The notes beneath the pieces were generated by a model. It saw only the letters and a list, made by a program, of their open reading frames with translations. It ran no database searches and was not told where the DNA came from. DNA of 64,000 nucleotides. Source: Methylorubrum salsuginis. Its GTDB lineage: Bacteria > Pseudomonadota > Alphaproteobacteria > Rhizobiales > Beijerinckiaceae. The stretch covers positions 62,001 through 126,000 of the forward strand of contig NZ_FOSV01000005.1 in the NCBI RefSeq assembly GCF_900114375.1, written 5' to 3'. The position numbers and the translations under genes were made by a program. Shown piece after piece: positions 9,232-18,524 of this stretch (positions are counted from its first letter, which is position 1; every line of letters starts with the position of its first letter).

Positions 9232-10589
9232 GTTCGCTGCTTCTGAAGAACGCCGATGTCCTCGTGACCATGGACGAAGGGCGGCGCGAGATCCGCGGCG
9301 GCGGGGTCTATATCGAGGACAACCGGATCGTCGCCGTCGGTGCCATGGACACCCTGCCGGAGACGGCCGGCGAAGTGATCGACATGGCCGGCCACGTCGT
9401 GCTGCCCGGTCTCGTCAACACCCACCACCACATGTACCAGACGCTCACCCGCGCGGTGCCGGGCGCGCAGGACGCCGAGCTGTTCGGCTGGCTGAAGGCC
9501 CTCTACCCGATCTGGGCGCGGCTGACCCCGGAGATGATCCGGGTCTCGACCCAGACCGCGATGGCCGAACTGATCCTGTCGGGCTGCACCACGTCGAGCG
9601 ACCACCTCTACATCTACCCCAACGGCTGCCGGCTCGACGATTCGATCGAGGCCGCCGAGGGGATCGGCATGCGCTTCCACGCGGCCCGCGGCGCCATGAG
9701 CGTCGGCGAGAGCAAGGGCGGCCTGCCGCCGGATTCCGTCGTCGAGGACGAGGGCGCGATCCTCACCGAGACCCGCCGCCTCATCGAAAGCTGGCACGAT
9801 GCCGAGCGCTATTCCATGCGCCGCATCGTGGTGGCGCCGTGCTCGCCCTTCTCGGTCAGCCGCGATTTGATGCGGGAATCGGCCGTGCTGGCGCGCTCCT
9901 ACGGCGTCGGCCTGCACACGCATCTGGCCGAGACCGCCGACGACGTCGCCTATAGCCGCGAAAAGTTCGGGATGACGCCGGCCGAATACGCGGCCGAACT
10001 CGGCTGGACCGGGCGCGACGTGTGGCACGCCCACTGCGTCAAGCTCGACGAGGCGGGGATCAAGCTGTTCGGGAAGACCCGCACCGGCGTCGCCCACTGC
10101 CCCTGCTCGAACATGCGGCTGGCCTCGGGCATCGCCCCGGTCGGGCGGATGCGCTGCGAGGGCGTCAGCGTGGGCCTCGGCGTCGACGGTTCGGCCTCCA
10201 ACGACGGCTCGCACATGCTGGGCGAGGCGCGCCAAGCGATGCTGCTCGCCCGCGTCGGCTTCGGCCCCTCGGCGATGACCGGCCGCGAGGCACTGGAGAT
10301 CGCCACCCGCGGCGGCGCGCAGGTGCTCGACCGCGACGATATCGGCGCGCTCGCTCCCGGCATGGCGGCGGACGTGGTGGCCTTCGACATGCGCGGCCTC
10401 GAGACCGCGGGGGCCCTGCACGATCCGGTCGCCGCTCTGGTCTTCTGCGCGCCGCAGCGGGTGGCCTGGAGCGTCATCAACGGCCGCGTGGTCGTGCGCG
10501 AGGGGCGGCTGACCACCGTCGACACCCGCACGCTCGCCGCCCGCCACAACGCCCTCGCCGCCGCCCTCGTGCGCGACGAGGCGCGGTAA
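9228..10589 (+). CDS. 8-oxoguanine / guanine deaminase (amidohydrolase family)
   Basis: This 453-residue amidohydrolase deaminates 8-oxoguanine to urate, or guanine to xanthine, and so feeds the urate pathway. Metal-binding and catalytic motifs are visible: LPGLVNTHHHMYQTL (HxH, about residues 60-75), HTHLAETADD, AHCVKLDEAG, and GVDGSASNDGSHM containing the catalytic Asp. The overall pattern fits the 8-oxoguanine deaminase subgroup (YPIWARLTPEMI; ARGAMSVGESKGGLPPD). The start overlaps the puuD stop codon as ATGA, so translation is probably coupled. Confidence 0.88.
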   Translation: MSSLLLKNADVLVTMDEGRREIRGGGVYIEDNRIVAVGAMDTLPETAGEVIDMAGHVVLPGLVNTHHHMYQTLTRAVPGAQDAELFGWLKALYPIWARLTPEMIRVSTQTAMAELILSGCTTSSDHLYIYPNGCRLDDSIEAAEGIGMRFHAARGAMSVGESKGGLPPDSVVEDEGAILTETRRLIESWHDAERYSMRRIVVAPCSPFSVSRDLMRESAVLARSYGVGLHTHLAETADDVAYSREKFGMTPAEYAAELGWTGRDVWHAHCVKLDEAGIKLFGKTRTGVAHCPCSNMRLASGIAPVGRMRCEGVSVGLGVDGSASNDGSHMLGEARQAMLLARVGFGPSAMTGREALEIATRGGAQVLDRDDIGALAPGMAADVVAFDMRGLETAGALHDPVAALVFCAPQRVAWSVINGRVVVREGRLTTVDTRTLAARHNALAAALVRDEAR

Positions 10590-10603
10590 TGGGAGACCGT
10601 CCG

Positions 10604-11443
10604 ATGCCCGCTTCCCCCTACAACCCGCCCTGCGGCGGCCTCCCGCCCCAGACCGCGCTGATGACCGGCCGGGCCGTGTTCACCGAGGCCTACGCGGTGA
10701 TCCCCAAGGGCGTGATGAGCGACATCGTCACCAGCGTGCTGCCCTTTTGGGAGGGCACGCGGGCCTGGATGCTGTCGCGCCCGCTTTCGGGCTTCTCCGA
10801 GACGTTTTCGCAATACCTGATGGAGGTGGCGCCGAACGGCGGCAGCGAGCGGCCGGAGCCCGATCCGAGCGCGGAGGGCGTGCTGTTCGTCGTCGGCGGG
10901 GCGCTCCGCCTCGTCCTCGACGGCAAGGCGCACGCGCTGCAACCCAGCAGCTACGTCTACCTGCCGCCGGGCGCCGCCTGGAGCCTGCGCAACGACGGGT
11001 CCGAGCCCGCCCGCTTCCACTGGGTCCGCAAAGCCTACGAGCGGGTGGCGGGCATCGAGGTGCCGCCGGCTTTCGTCGTCGACGAGCGGGAGATCGCCCC
11101 CATCGCGATGCCGGGCACGGACGGGGCTTGGGCCACCACCCGCTTCGTCTCGCCCGACGACGTGCGCCACGACATGCACGTCAACATCGTCACCTTCCAG
11201 CCCGGCGGCTCGATCCCGTTCGAGGAGACGCACGTGATGGAGCACGGCCTGTTCGTGCTGGAAGGCAAGGCGGTCTACCGGCTCAACCGCGACTGGGTCG
11301 AGGTGGAGGCCGGCGACTTCATGTGGCTGCGCGCCTTCTGCCCGCAGGCCTGCTACGCCGCCGGCCCCGGCCCGTTCCGCTACCTGCTCTACAAGGACGT
11401 GAACCGCCACCCCGCCCTCAGCCCCTTCCGGTCGGCCCGATGA
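10604..11443 (+). CDS. (S)-ureidoglycine aminohydrolase, bicupin
   Basis: This 279-residue protein has two cupin barrels and matches the YlbA/AllE/UglH family, which releases ammonia from ureidoglycine to give S-ureidoglycolate. The N-terminal region YNPPCGGLPPQTALMTGRAV is typical. The C-terminal cupin carries the Mn-binding set in FEETHVMEHGLFVLEGKAVYRL and the downstream GDFMWLRAFCPQACYA. I chose the ATG at 10604, preceded by GGGAGACC, over an overlapping ATG at 10589. It overlaps allA by ATGA. Confidence 0.9.
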   Translation: MPASPYNPPCGGLPPQTALMTGRAVFTEAYAVIPKGVMSDIVTSVLPFWEGTRAWMLSRPLSGFSETFSQYLMEVAPNGGSERPEPDPSAEGVLFVVGGALRLVLDGKAHALQPSSYVYLPPGAAWSLRNDGSEPARFHWVRKAYERVAGIEVPPAFVVDEREIAPIAMPGTDGAWATTRFVSPDDVRHDMHVNIVTFQPGGSIPFEETHVMEHGLFVLEGKAVYRLNRDWVEVEAGDFMWLRAFCPQACYAAGPGPFRYLLYKDVNRHPALSPFRSAR

Positions 11444-11946
11444 GCGCGCGCGATATCCTCATCGCGCCGCTGACCCCAGAGGCTTTCGCCCCCTTCGGCA
11501 CGGTAATCGACAAGGCCGCCGTCGCGCCCCGCCCGATGAACGCCGGCAAGGCGCGCCGCTACCACGACCTCGCCGAAGTGCCGGTGGCGGGCGAGGGAAG
11601 CCGCGTGGTGATCGGCCATGTCGAGGCCGAGCCCTACGCGCTGCCGCTCTCCTTGAGCCTCGTCGAGCGTCACCCACTCGGCGCCCAGGCCTTCGTGCCG
11701 CTGAGCCCAGCGCCCTTCCTCGTCGTGGTCTGCCCCGACGAGGATGGCCGCCCCGGCCGACCGCGCGCCTTCCTCACCGCGCCGGGCCATGGTGTCTGCT
11801 ACGGCCTCAATGTCTGGCACGGCGTGCTCACGCCGCTGAACGCCCCCCAGGACTTCCTCGTGATCGACCGCGGCGGCCCCGGCTCGAACCTCGAAGAGCA
11901 CGTTTTTGAGGAGCCCTGGACCATCCTCCCGCCGAACGCCGCCTGA
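11440..11946 (+). CDS. allA: Ureidoglycolate lyase
   Basis: This 168-residue protein belongs to the AllA family, which splits S-ureidoglycolate into glyoxylate and urea. Recognisable features are the start IAPLTPEAFAPFGTVID, the central LVERHPLGAQAFVPL and the C-terminal WHGVLTPLNAPQDFLVIDRGG. Length is normal. The start overlaps the previous stop by ATGA. It ends the rightward purine operon; no allantoate amidohydrolase (allC) is seen in the window, so that step must be encoded elsewhere. Confidence 0.93.
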   Translation: MSARDILIAPLTPEAFAPFGTVIDKAAVAPRPMNAGKARRYHDLAEVPVAGEGSRVVIGHVEAEPYALPLSLSLVERHPLGAQAFVPLSPAPFLVVVCPDEDGRPGRPRAFLTAPGHGVCYGLNVWHGVLTPLNAPQDFLVIDRGGPGSNLEEHVFEEPWTILPPNAA

Positions 11947-12044
11947 CCCGCCGAACCTCACGCCGAGGCTTGCCAAGATCGCCCCATCCGTCTAAGACCC
12001 GCCCACGATCGCGGACCGCCGCATAGGCCCGTCCGACCATCGAC

Positions 12045-12120
12045 GCCGCAATAGCTCAGCTGGTAGAGCACCTCATTCGTAATGAGGGGGTCGGGGGTTC
12101 GAATCCCTCTTGCGGCACCA
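12045..12120 (+). tRNA. tRNA-Thr (CGT anticodon)
   Basis: The 76-nt cloverleaf includes an encoded CCA. The acceptor GCCGCAA pairs with TTGCGGC, the anticodon stem CCTCA/TGAGG encloses loop TTCGTAA, giving anticodon CGT, and the T-loop GGTTCGAATCC is standard. Confidence 0.96.
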
Positions 12121-12181
12121 CTTCTCCCTTTCAAAATCGTTCTTTCCGACCAGCGGCTTACACGTCGGAATGAGGGGGCGA

Positions 12182-13297
12182 TCACACCGCCGATCGATGC
12201 GCCGGAGCCGGTCCCCAAACCAGGCGCCCGAGCATCAGCCCCAGCCTGCGCGCGGCCAGTGCGGCCATCACCATCCAGCCCACGGCGAGCCAGACGGCTT
12301 GAAGCAGCAGCCCCACCACGTCCCCCAGGACGAGCGCAGCCGTTCCGAGCAGCTTGAGCGTCGCCCGCGTTCTTCTGCCCATGGCTTCGGCGAGACGGCG
12401 GGCGCGTCCCAGCTCTCCGGCATTGCGCGCGACACCGAGAACCTGAGCCGCGCCGCGCTGGCCGATCCGCGCTTCCAGCGCGACGACATCCTGCCCCATG
12501 GCTGAAATCGTGCGGACGGCGCCCGGCCGGAGCACCCGCTGCGCCGCCGACCGCATCGCGGGAAGGTCGAAGACGCGGGCGCCCGCAACGGCTTGCCTGA
12601 GGGCGGCCTTGTCCAGGGCCGTAACCGCCAGCCCGCCCATCTTCTCGATCAGCTCACGCGACAGAAGGCCCGCCCGACGCGCGCCCTTGAGCAGGCTCAA
12701 GCCCCGTGTCACGGGCGCCTTGGCCGCGAGGCTGGTGCCGCCGCTCGGCAACAACGCAGCCACCGTCAGGCCGGTCAGGGCGAGACCGGCCGTCGAGAGC
12801 CCGAGAATGACGGTGTCGTAGGGCTGACCCTGGATCAGCTTGCCCCCCTCCTGCCAGAGGTCGCGCACGTCGCCGATCCCGACAAGGTCCGCCGAGAGCG
12901 AGCCCGCCGCCCCCATCCACGTGTCGGAGGCGCCGGTCGCGGCACCGTCGAGAAACGCCGCTGCGGGGCTGCCTTCGGCCGGCAGGGCCAGAGCCGCGAC
13001 CCGGGCGCGGCGATCCGCATCGACCGTCGCGCCTTGAGCGGCGGCGAGTTCGAGGAAGCTGCGCGCGAGATCGCCATCGCCCCGGCTGACGGCGTCGTCG
13101 ATCTCGGCGGCGATCCGCTGTTCGGTGGCGACGGCGGCGAGGCGAAGGGTCGAGAGGCGGGCCGGGTCGTCGGCGGCCTGAAGCTGGCCGACGCTCGAGG
13201 CGGCCTGCGGCAGGGTCCAAGCGCCGCCCGCGATCACGGCCGCCAGGAGAGCGCCCGTCGCCGCGAGACGCAGGGATGCCGAACGTGCGACGATCAT
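12182..13297 (-). CDS. Conserved membrane protein of unknown function
   Basis: I do not recognise this 371-residue protein. It has an N-terminal signal-anchor-like segment (residues about 9-28), an Ala-rich helical region with charged residues, a second hydrophobic stretch near residues 160-185 (TVILGLSTAGLALTGLTVAA), and a long hydrophobic C-terminal region (about 315-365). That suggests an inner-membrane protein with a sizeable extracytoplasmic helical part. It stands alone between tRNA-Thr and the protease gene. The ATG at 13297 begins the signal-like sequence. Codon use resembles the surrounding core genes. Confidence 0.7.
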   Translation of the reverse strand: MIVARSASLRLAATGALLAAVIAGGAWTLPQAASSVGQLQAADDPARLSTLRLAAVATEQRIAAEIDDAVSRGDGDLARSFLELAAAQGATVDADRRARVAALALPAEGSPAAAFLDGAATGASDTWMGAAGSLSADLVGIGDVRDLWQEGGKLIQGQPYDTVILGLSTAGLALTGLTVAALLPSGGTSLAAKAPVTRGLSLLKGARRAGLLSRELIEKMGGLAVTALDKAALRQAVAGARVFDLPAMRSAAQRVLRPGAVRTISAMGQDVVALEARIGQRGAAQVLGVARNAGELGRARRLAEAMGRRTRATLKLLGTAALVLGDVVGLLLQAVWLAVGWMVMAALAARRLGLMLGRLVWGPAPAHRSAV

Positions 13298-13475
13298 GGA
13301 GCGGGTCTCATCGAGCGGCTGCTGTCGTTCGACCTCAGGGACTGCCGGTCTTCTTGTAGCGGCAGCGACCGAGCAGGGCCACGGCCTTCGCCCGGTCGAG
13401 CGCCGGCGCTTCCGGCCCGGTCACGCCGGCTCGAAAGGGACGTGGGCCGAATGCCGGAGCGCGCGCCGGTCCCTA

Positions 13476-14654
13476 TCAGCGGCAGGTGACGTGGACCGTG
13501 AAGAGCTTGGCCTGTTCGGCGACGCTGGCGGCGTCGAGCGGGGTCGGGCTCTTGATGCCGACAGTGGTCGGAATGCCGTTGGCGTCGAGGAAGTTGAGGG
13601 CTATCATCGTCTTGATCGCGAAGTTGACGTTCTGCGGGATGTCGCCCTTGCCCGCCAGCGCGACGTTCAGGGCGTTCAACTTCGATTGGATCACGCCCAC
13701 CACCGCCCCGTACTGATCGACGAGCGGACCGCCGCTGTTGCCGGGCTGGACCGGCGTCGAGATCTGCAGCATGCGCGTGTCGTCACCGAGGCCCGCCGAC
13801 GCCGTGATGTTGCCGACGGTGAAATTGCCCGACGCCGCGAGCAGGCTCGGGAGCGGGAAGCCGTAGGCGTAGACGCTCTCGCCGATCCGGGGGCGCAGCG
13901 ACATCGCCGGAACCACCGGCTTCTCGATGCCTGTGCTGAGCACCGCTAGATCGTTCTGCGCGTCGGTCGCAACGAGGCGGGCGCGCACCGACGGCACGCC
14001 GAACTTCGCCACGCTGATCTCGGTGCAATTCCCGATCACGTGGTGATTGGTGAGGACATGTCCGGCGTCGGACACGAAGAAGCCTGTACCGGACGTGACG
14101 CCGTCCTTCTTCGGCGCGGCCTCGGCCTTGCCTCCCTCCTTGCCCGCCGTGGATTTGGCTTCGACCACCGCCTTCTGACAATCGATCATCGCGCTGATCG
14201 CATCGGACGAGCCGGACAGGGACAGGCGGGCGATCGATTTCTGCTCGAAAATCACATCGACGCCGCCCGCCCGGGCGATGTCGAGGACGAAGCCTTTCTT
14301 GAGGCCGGAGGCGTACAGGCCGCGCTCGTTCGTCCGCTCGACGCCGGTGAACCGGCCCTTCCACCGACCGCGACCCGTCATCATCGCCAGATGATAGACG
14401 CGGTCGGGCTCGATCGACTTCCAGCGCGGATTGGTGAAGGCAAGGAACGCTTCGTCCTTGTCGCCGTCGAACCCCATCCAGACCGTCGTCTCATCCTGAT
14501 AGGTGGCGGCGGCGAGGCAGCCGTTCAGCGCCTTGCTGACGCCGATCGACCAGCCGGCGACCTTCTCGATAGACTTGTCCACGCTCAGGACCGGACCGGC
14601 CTGCGCGGCGCCCGCGACCAGGAGGCCGAGGGCGGCGGCGATTGCGCTGCGCAT
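13476..14654 (-). CDS. Secreted trypsin-like serine protease (S1 family)
   Basis: This 392-residue protein has a Sec signal peptide (AIAAALGLLVAGAAQA), a roughly 150-residue unassigned N-terminal domain, then a trypsin-fold protease domain. The catalytic triad is visible: His in VLTNHHVIG (about residue 204), Asp in TDAQNDLAVL (about 233), and Ser in VQPGNSGGPLVDQYG (about 305). It probably acts in the periplasm. No PDZ domain follows, so it is not a canonical DegP. It lies 43 bp downstream of a small secreted-protein gene on the same strand and may be co-transcribed with it. Confidence 0.88.
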   Translation of the reverse strand: MRSAIAAALGLLVAGAAQAGPVLSVDKSIEKVAGWSIGVSKALNGCLAAATYQDETTVWMGFDGDKDEAFLAFTNPRWKSIEPDRVYHLAMMTGRGRWKGRFTGVERTNERGLYASGLKKGFVLDIARAGGVDVIFEQKSIARLSLSGSSDAISAMIDCQKAVVEAKSTAGKEGGKAEAAPKKDGVTSGTGFFVSDAGHVLTNHHVIGNCTEISVAKFGVPSVRARLVATDAQNDLAVLSTGIEKPVVPAMSLRPRIGESVYAYGFPLPSLLAASGNFTVGNITASAGLGDDTRMLQISTPVQPGNSGGPLVDQYGAVVGVIQSKLNALNVALAGKGDIPQNVNFAIKTMIALNFLDANGIPTTVGIKSPTPLDAASVAEQAKLFTVHVTCR

Positions 14655-14697
14655 GCGTGCGGGTGCCCGTGAGCGGGATTGCAGGGTGAGGCGAGGC

Positions 14698-15027
14698 TCA
14701 GTTGCCGCGCACCGGGATCGGCTGGGCCGAGCCCGCGAACGGGTCGGACGCGGTGTTGATGCGCGCCGGGATCACGCCGGCGCCCTGACGTCGCGCCGGG
14801 GCGGAAGCATAGGTGCCGCGCGCGCGCCGGTTGCGATAGACGACGACCGTTCTGGGGCGGGCAGAATAGTATCGCGGGCGTGGTGCAGCCACCATCGCGC
14901 CGAGCGCAAATCCGACGGCGGCGCCGGCAAGTCCATCGAGAGGTCCGGCCGCCGCGCGCGGCATTATCCCGATACCGACGAGCAGAGTCGCTGCGACGGC
15001 GAAGAAAGACTTCGACACGATGCTCAT
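14698..15027 (-). CDS. Small secreted protein with glycine-rich hydrophobic segment
   Basis: This 109-residue protein of unknown function begins with a signal peptide (SIVSKSFFAVAATLLVGIG, cleavage likely after AAA near residue 27). A Gly/Ala-rich hydrophobic patch follows (DGLAGAAVGFALGAMVAAP), reminiscent of glycine-zipper envelope proteins, and then an Arg/Tyr-rich tail. It is upstream of the secreted protease gene by 43 bp, so an envelope-related operon is possible. Confidence 0.65.
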   Translation of the reverse strand: MSIVSKSFFAVAATLLVGIGIMPRAAAGPLDGLAGAAVGFALGAMVAAPRPRYYSARPRTVVVYRNRRARGTYASAPARRQGAGVIPARINTASDPFAGSAQPIPVRGN

Positions 15028-15366
15028 GGTGGCTTTTCCAAATACGGGAAATGCCGAGGAGCCGCAGCATCGCGCGAATTCGCTCGCCCGCTCAAGACGG
15101 GGCCTGGTCGATTCGCCCGCGGCCGATTCAACCTTGGCGCGGGATCGACCTTACTTGAAGTGTCAGGCTTGTGAAGCGCCGTGCCCCATTTTTTTCACAA
15201 TCCGGCCAAGCTCGTCGTGATTAAGGTTGAGCGTGTGTGATCCGGCCGGTTCAACGCGTGCGGGATCGCGGATTGCGCGGTTCCCCGCAGGCCGTTTCAT
15301 CGAAGCCGCCGCCGGTCGGCGGGGCTTCGTTCGATCGCGAAATCGTCTCGGTCGAGCGCTGCGCGC
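15028..15366. other. Non-coding interval between guaA and the small secreted-protein gene
   Basis: No convincing gene is seen. The interval should hold the promoter of the leftward small secreted-protein gene and the 3' end of the guaA transcript. Two GC-rich inverted repeats occur at its right end (15301-15329 and 15354-15368). Confidence 0.6.
15301..15329 (-). terminator. Possible guaA transcription terminator hairpin
   Basis: CGAAGCC-rich arms pair with GGCTTCG, with one bulge, about 40 bp past the guaA stop. No T-run follows, so the terminator reading is weak. A smaller hairpin, GAGCGC-TGC-GCGCTC, sits at the guaA stop codon (15354-15368). Confidence 0.35.
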
Positions 15367-16947
15367 TCACTCCCACTCGATCGTCCCCGGCGGCTTCGAG
15401 GTGATGTCGTAGGTCACCCGGTTGATGCCCTTCACCTCGTTGATGATGCGCGTGGCCACGCGGCCGAGGAAGGCCATGTCGAAGGGGTAGAAGTCGGCGG
15501 TCATGCCGTCGACCGAGGTGACGGCGCGCAGCGCGCAGACATGGTCGTAGGTGCGTCCGTCGCCCATCACGCCAACGGTCTTGACGGGGAGGATCACCGC
15601 GAAGGCCTGCCAGATCGTGTCGTAGAGGCCGGCCTGGCGAATCTCGTCGAGATAGATCGCGTCGGCCTTGCGCAGGGCCTCCAGCTTCTCACGGGTGATG
15701 ACGCCGGGGCAGCGGATCGCCAGCCCCGGGCCGGGGAAGGGATGGCGGCCCACGAAGCTCTCGGGGAGACCGAGTTCCCGGCCGAGCAGGCGCACCTCGT
15801 CCTTGAACAGCTCGCGCAGGGGCTCGACGAGCTTCATATTCATGCGCTCGGGCAGCCCACCGACATTGTGGTGGCTCTTGATCGTCACCGACGGCCCGCC
15901 GGAGAACGACACGCTTTCGATCACGTCGGGATAGAGCGTGCCTTGCGCCAGGAACGCCGCGCCGCCGATCTTCTTGGCTTCCGCCTCGAACACGTCGATG
16001 AACAGCCGGCCGATCGTCTTGCGCTTCACCTCAGGATCATCGACGCCTTCGAGCGCGCGGATGAACAGATCCTGCGCCTCCACGTGGACCAGCGGGATGT
16101 TGTAGTGGTCGCGGAACAGCCGCACGACCTCCGCGCCCTCGTCCATTCGCATCAGGCCGTGATCGACGAAGACGCAGGTGAGCTGGTCGCCGATCGCCTC
16201 GTGGATCAGCACCGCGGCCACCGACGAATCGACGCCGCCGGACAGGCCGCAGATCACCTTTTCCTTGCCGACCTGGGCGCGAATCTTGGCGATGGCCTCC
16301 TCGCGATAGGTCCCCATGGTCCAGTCGCCGGAGCAGCCGGCGATGTCGCGCACGAAGTTGCGGATCAGCAGCGCGCCGTGGGGCGTGTGATGCACCTCCG
16401 GATGGAACTGGACGGCGTAGTACTTCCGGGCTTCGTCCGCGACGGCGGCGAAGGGCGCGTTGCGCGACATCGCCACCGTGGTGAAGCCCTCCGGCAGCTT
16501 GGTGACGCGATCCCCATGGCTCATCCAGACCGGGTACTTCTCGCCGACATGCCAGACGCCCTTGAAGAGCGGCGAGTCGGAGAGGATTTCGACCTCGGCG
16601 CGGCCGAACTCGGCATGGTGGCCACCCTCGACCTGACCGCCGAGCTGGGCCGCCATGGTCTGCTGGCCGTAGCAGATGCCGAAAACCGGAACGCCGGCCT
16701 CGAAGATTTTTTGCGGGGCACGCGGCGAGAGGTCGGTGGTGACGGATTCAGGCCCGCCGGAAAGAATCACGCCCTTGGGCCGGTGCGCCTCGAAGGCAGC
16801 TTCCGCCTTGGTGAAGGGCACAATCTCGCAATAGACCCCTTCCTCGCGCACCCGGCGCGCGATGAGCTGCGTCACCTGGCTCCCGAAATCCACGATCAGG
16901 ATCTTGTCGTGGTGGGAAGTGTCGACGGCGGAAATGTCGTTGGTCAT
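15367..16947 (-). CDS. guaA: GMP synthase (glutamine-hydrolysing)
   Basis: This 526-residue enzyme converts XMP to GMP. The N-terminal class I glutamine amidotransferase domain has Cys92 (FGICYGQQ) and His182/Glu184 ([10 protein letters not shown]). The ATP-pyrophosphatase domain has the P-loop LSGGVDSSV at about 235-243, and the C-terminal dimerisation domain ends [17 protein letters not shown], the family terminus. I chose the ATG at 16947 rather than a codon seven residues upstream, because length and alignment then fit the family. It is a single-gene unit, convergent with nothing close by. Confidence 0.97.
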   Translation of the reverse strand: MTNDISAVDTSHHDKILIVDFGSQVTQLIARRVREEGVYCEIVPFTKAEAAFEAHRPKGVILSGGPESVTTDLSPRAPQKIFEAGVPVFGICYGQQTMAAQLGGQVEGGHHAEFGRAEVEILSDSPLFKGVWHVGEKYPVWMSHGDRVTKLPEGFTTVAMSRNAPFAAVADEARKYYAVQFHPEVHHTPHGALLIRNFVRDIAGCSGDWTMGTYREEAIAKIRAQVGKEKVICGLSGGVDSSVAAVLIHEAIGDQLTCVFVDHGLMRMDEGAEVVRLFRDHYNIPLVHVEAQDLFIRALEGVDDPEVKRKTIGRLFIDVFEAEAKKIGGAAFLAQGTLYPDVIESVSFSGGPSVTIKSHHNVGGLPERMNMKLVEPLRELFKDEVRLLGRELGLPESFVGRHPFPGPGLAIRCPGVITREKLEALRKADAIYLDEIRQAGLYDTIWQAFAVILPVKTVGVMGDGRTYDHVCALRAVTSVDGMTADFYPFDMAFLGRVATRIINEVKGINRVTYDITSKPPGTIEWE

Positions 16948-17116
16948 GCGATCGGGCCCTTTGCGCACGGGTTAGACGACGCGTCCCGGCGGCGCAACGC
17001 GTGCGGCGTCGTGTCCCCCGTGCGGTTCGTGCGGCACCAATTCGATGAACCGGACGTTCACGCCCCCGGGGCGATATCCCGAAGCCCCTCGCAACGGACA
17101 GGAGTCACTTCCGACC

Positions 17117-17359
17117 ATGAGAGCCGCTCTCTTCGGACTTGCCGTCACGCTCGCAGGCCTCGGCGCCGCCGCGCCGGCTTCCGCCCTCCCCCTCGCCGGC
17201 GCGATGCCGGGCGCCGCCCCGGTCTCGGACGGGCTGTTTCAGCAGGCCCGGGTCGTGCGCCGCGAGGTGATCCGTGGCCCCCGCTGCAAGACCGTCATCA
17301 CCAAGCGCCGCGGTCCGTTCGGCCGCGTGACTGTGGTGCGCAAGCGCCGCTGCTTCTGA
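17117..17359 (+). CDS. Small secreted basic protein
   Basis: This 80-residue protein of unknown function has a signal peptide (RAALFGLAVTLAGLGAAAPASA) and a short basic mature part with two cysteines (GPRCKTVITKRRGPFGRVTVVRKRRCF) that could form one disulphide. ACAGGAGT precedes the ATG at 17117. It stands alone. Confidence 0.65.
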   Translation: MRAALFGLAVTLAGLGAAAPASALPLAGAMPGAAPVSDGLFQQARVVRREVIRGPRCKTVITKRRGPFGRVTVVRKRRCF

Positions 17360-17392
17360 TTTGTCGACAGGGGCGGCCCCGCGGGGCCGCCC

Positions 17393-18409
17393 TCACGATT
17401 TCAGCATCCCGTGGCCGCGCATCCAGGCCATGAACAGGCCGGGCCAGGCCGAAGCCGGACTGCCCGGTACGCCGAGGCCGAAGCCGTGGCCGCCGCGCTC
17501 GAACAGGTGCATCTCCACCGGCACGCCCGCCTGACGGAGCGCCGCGTGCATCAGCAGCGGATGGTCGGTCACCGCGATCCGGTCGTCGGAGGCCTGCACC
17601 ATGAAGATCGGCGGCGTGCGCGCATTCACCTGCACCTCCACCGAATAGGCTCGGCGCCGCGCGTCCGGCGGGTCGTCGCCGACCAGAACCTTCCGGCTCG
17701 AGATGGTGCGGTCGTAGGGCGCCCGCATGGTGATGATCGGGTAGATCAGCCCGGCGAAGCTCGGCCGCGCGTTCAGGCCGTCGGCCTCGTCGAGATCGTC
17801 GTAGAGGTCCTGCTCGGCATCCGTCGCCGTGGTGCCCGCCAAATGGCCGCCCGCGGAGAAGCCGAGGACGCCGATGCGGTCGGGGTCGATCCCGAATTCC
17901 TCCGCCCGCCAGCGCACGAGCCGCATGGCGCGCTGCGCATCCTGGCGTGGGGCGTCGGCGCCGTCGCGCCAGCCTTCCACGGGCAAGCGATAGATCAGGA
18001 CGAAGGCGGTGAGGCCGCCCTTGGCGAGCCATTGGCCCACCGGAAGCCCCTCGTTGCCGATATCGATGCGTCTGTAGCCGCCGCCTGCCGCCACCACCAC
18101 CGCGGCCCCGTTCGGCCGCTCCGGGCGGATCACGAGAAGGCAGGGGCGCACCACCCCGGTGACGACCCCGGTCAGCGTCTCGTCGAAGCGGTATTCGGAG
18201 CGGTACGGCCCGCCCCCGCCCGGCGGCCGTTCGGGCCAGAGGTCGATGACTTCGAGGTCCGAGCCCGGCGCCGATTTCGGCAGGGGCTGCACCACGTCGT
18301 CGGAGACGCGCACGGGCGGCCGTGCCCGAAGCGTTCCCTGGGCGAGTGCCCGCTCGCCGGTGAGGGCCGCCGCGGTGCCCGCGAGCAGCGCGCGCCGGTG
18401 AAGCGTCAT
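17393..18409 (-). CDS. Secreted alpha/beta-hydrolase (acetyl-esterase/xylanase-like)
   Basis: This 338-residue protein has an N-terminal Arg-Arg signal (HRRALLAGTAAALTGERALAQ, possibly Tat) and an esterase domain. Visible are the oxyanion-hole region VVVAAGGGYRRI, the nucleophile elbow GFSAGGHLAG, an acid-site candidate in VQASDDRIAV, and the catalytic His in FERGGHGFGLG. The pattern fits the BD-FAE/esterase-lipase group active on acetylated sugars; the substrate is unknown. The ATG at 18409 follows a GAGG site; an upstream TTG in the same frame is less likely. Confidence 0.85.
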   Translation of the reverse strand: MTLHRRALLAGTAAALTGERALAQGTLRARPPVRVSDDVVQPLPKSAPGSDLEVIDLWPERPPGGGGPYRSEYRFDETLTGVVTGVVRPCLLVIRPERPNGAAVVVAAGGGYRRIDIGNEGLPVGQWLAKGGLTAFVLIYRLPVEGWRDGADAPRQDAQRAMRLVRWRAEEFGIDPDRIGVLGFSAGGHLAGTTATDAEQDLYDDLDEADGLNARPSFAGLIYPIITMRAPYDRTISSRKVLVGDDPPDARRRAYSVEVQVNARTPPIFMVQASDDRIAVTDHPLLMHAALRQAGVPVEMHLFERGGHGFGLGVPGSPASAWPGLFMAWMRGHGMLKS

Positions 18410-18524
18410 GGACAAAGCCTCGTCATGGTCGGTCCCGTCACGGCAGAAGCCGCGCGGGGTCGTCCGCGAGGCACGCCGTCACGCCATCAACGAGGCAAGC
18501 GCCGGGCCGATCCCGGTGCGACGA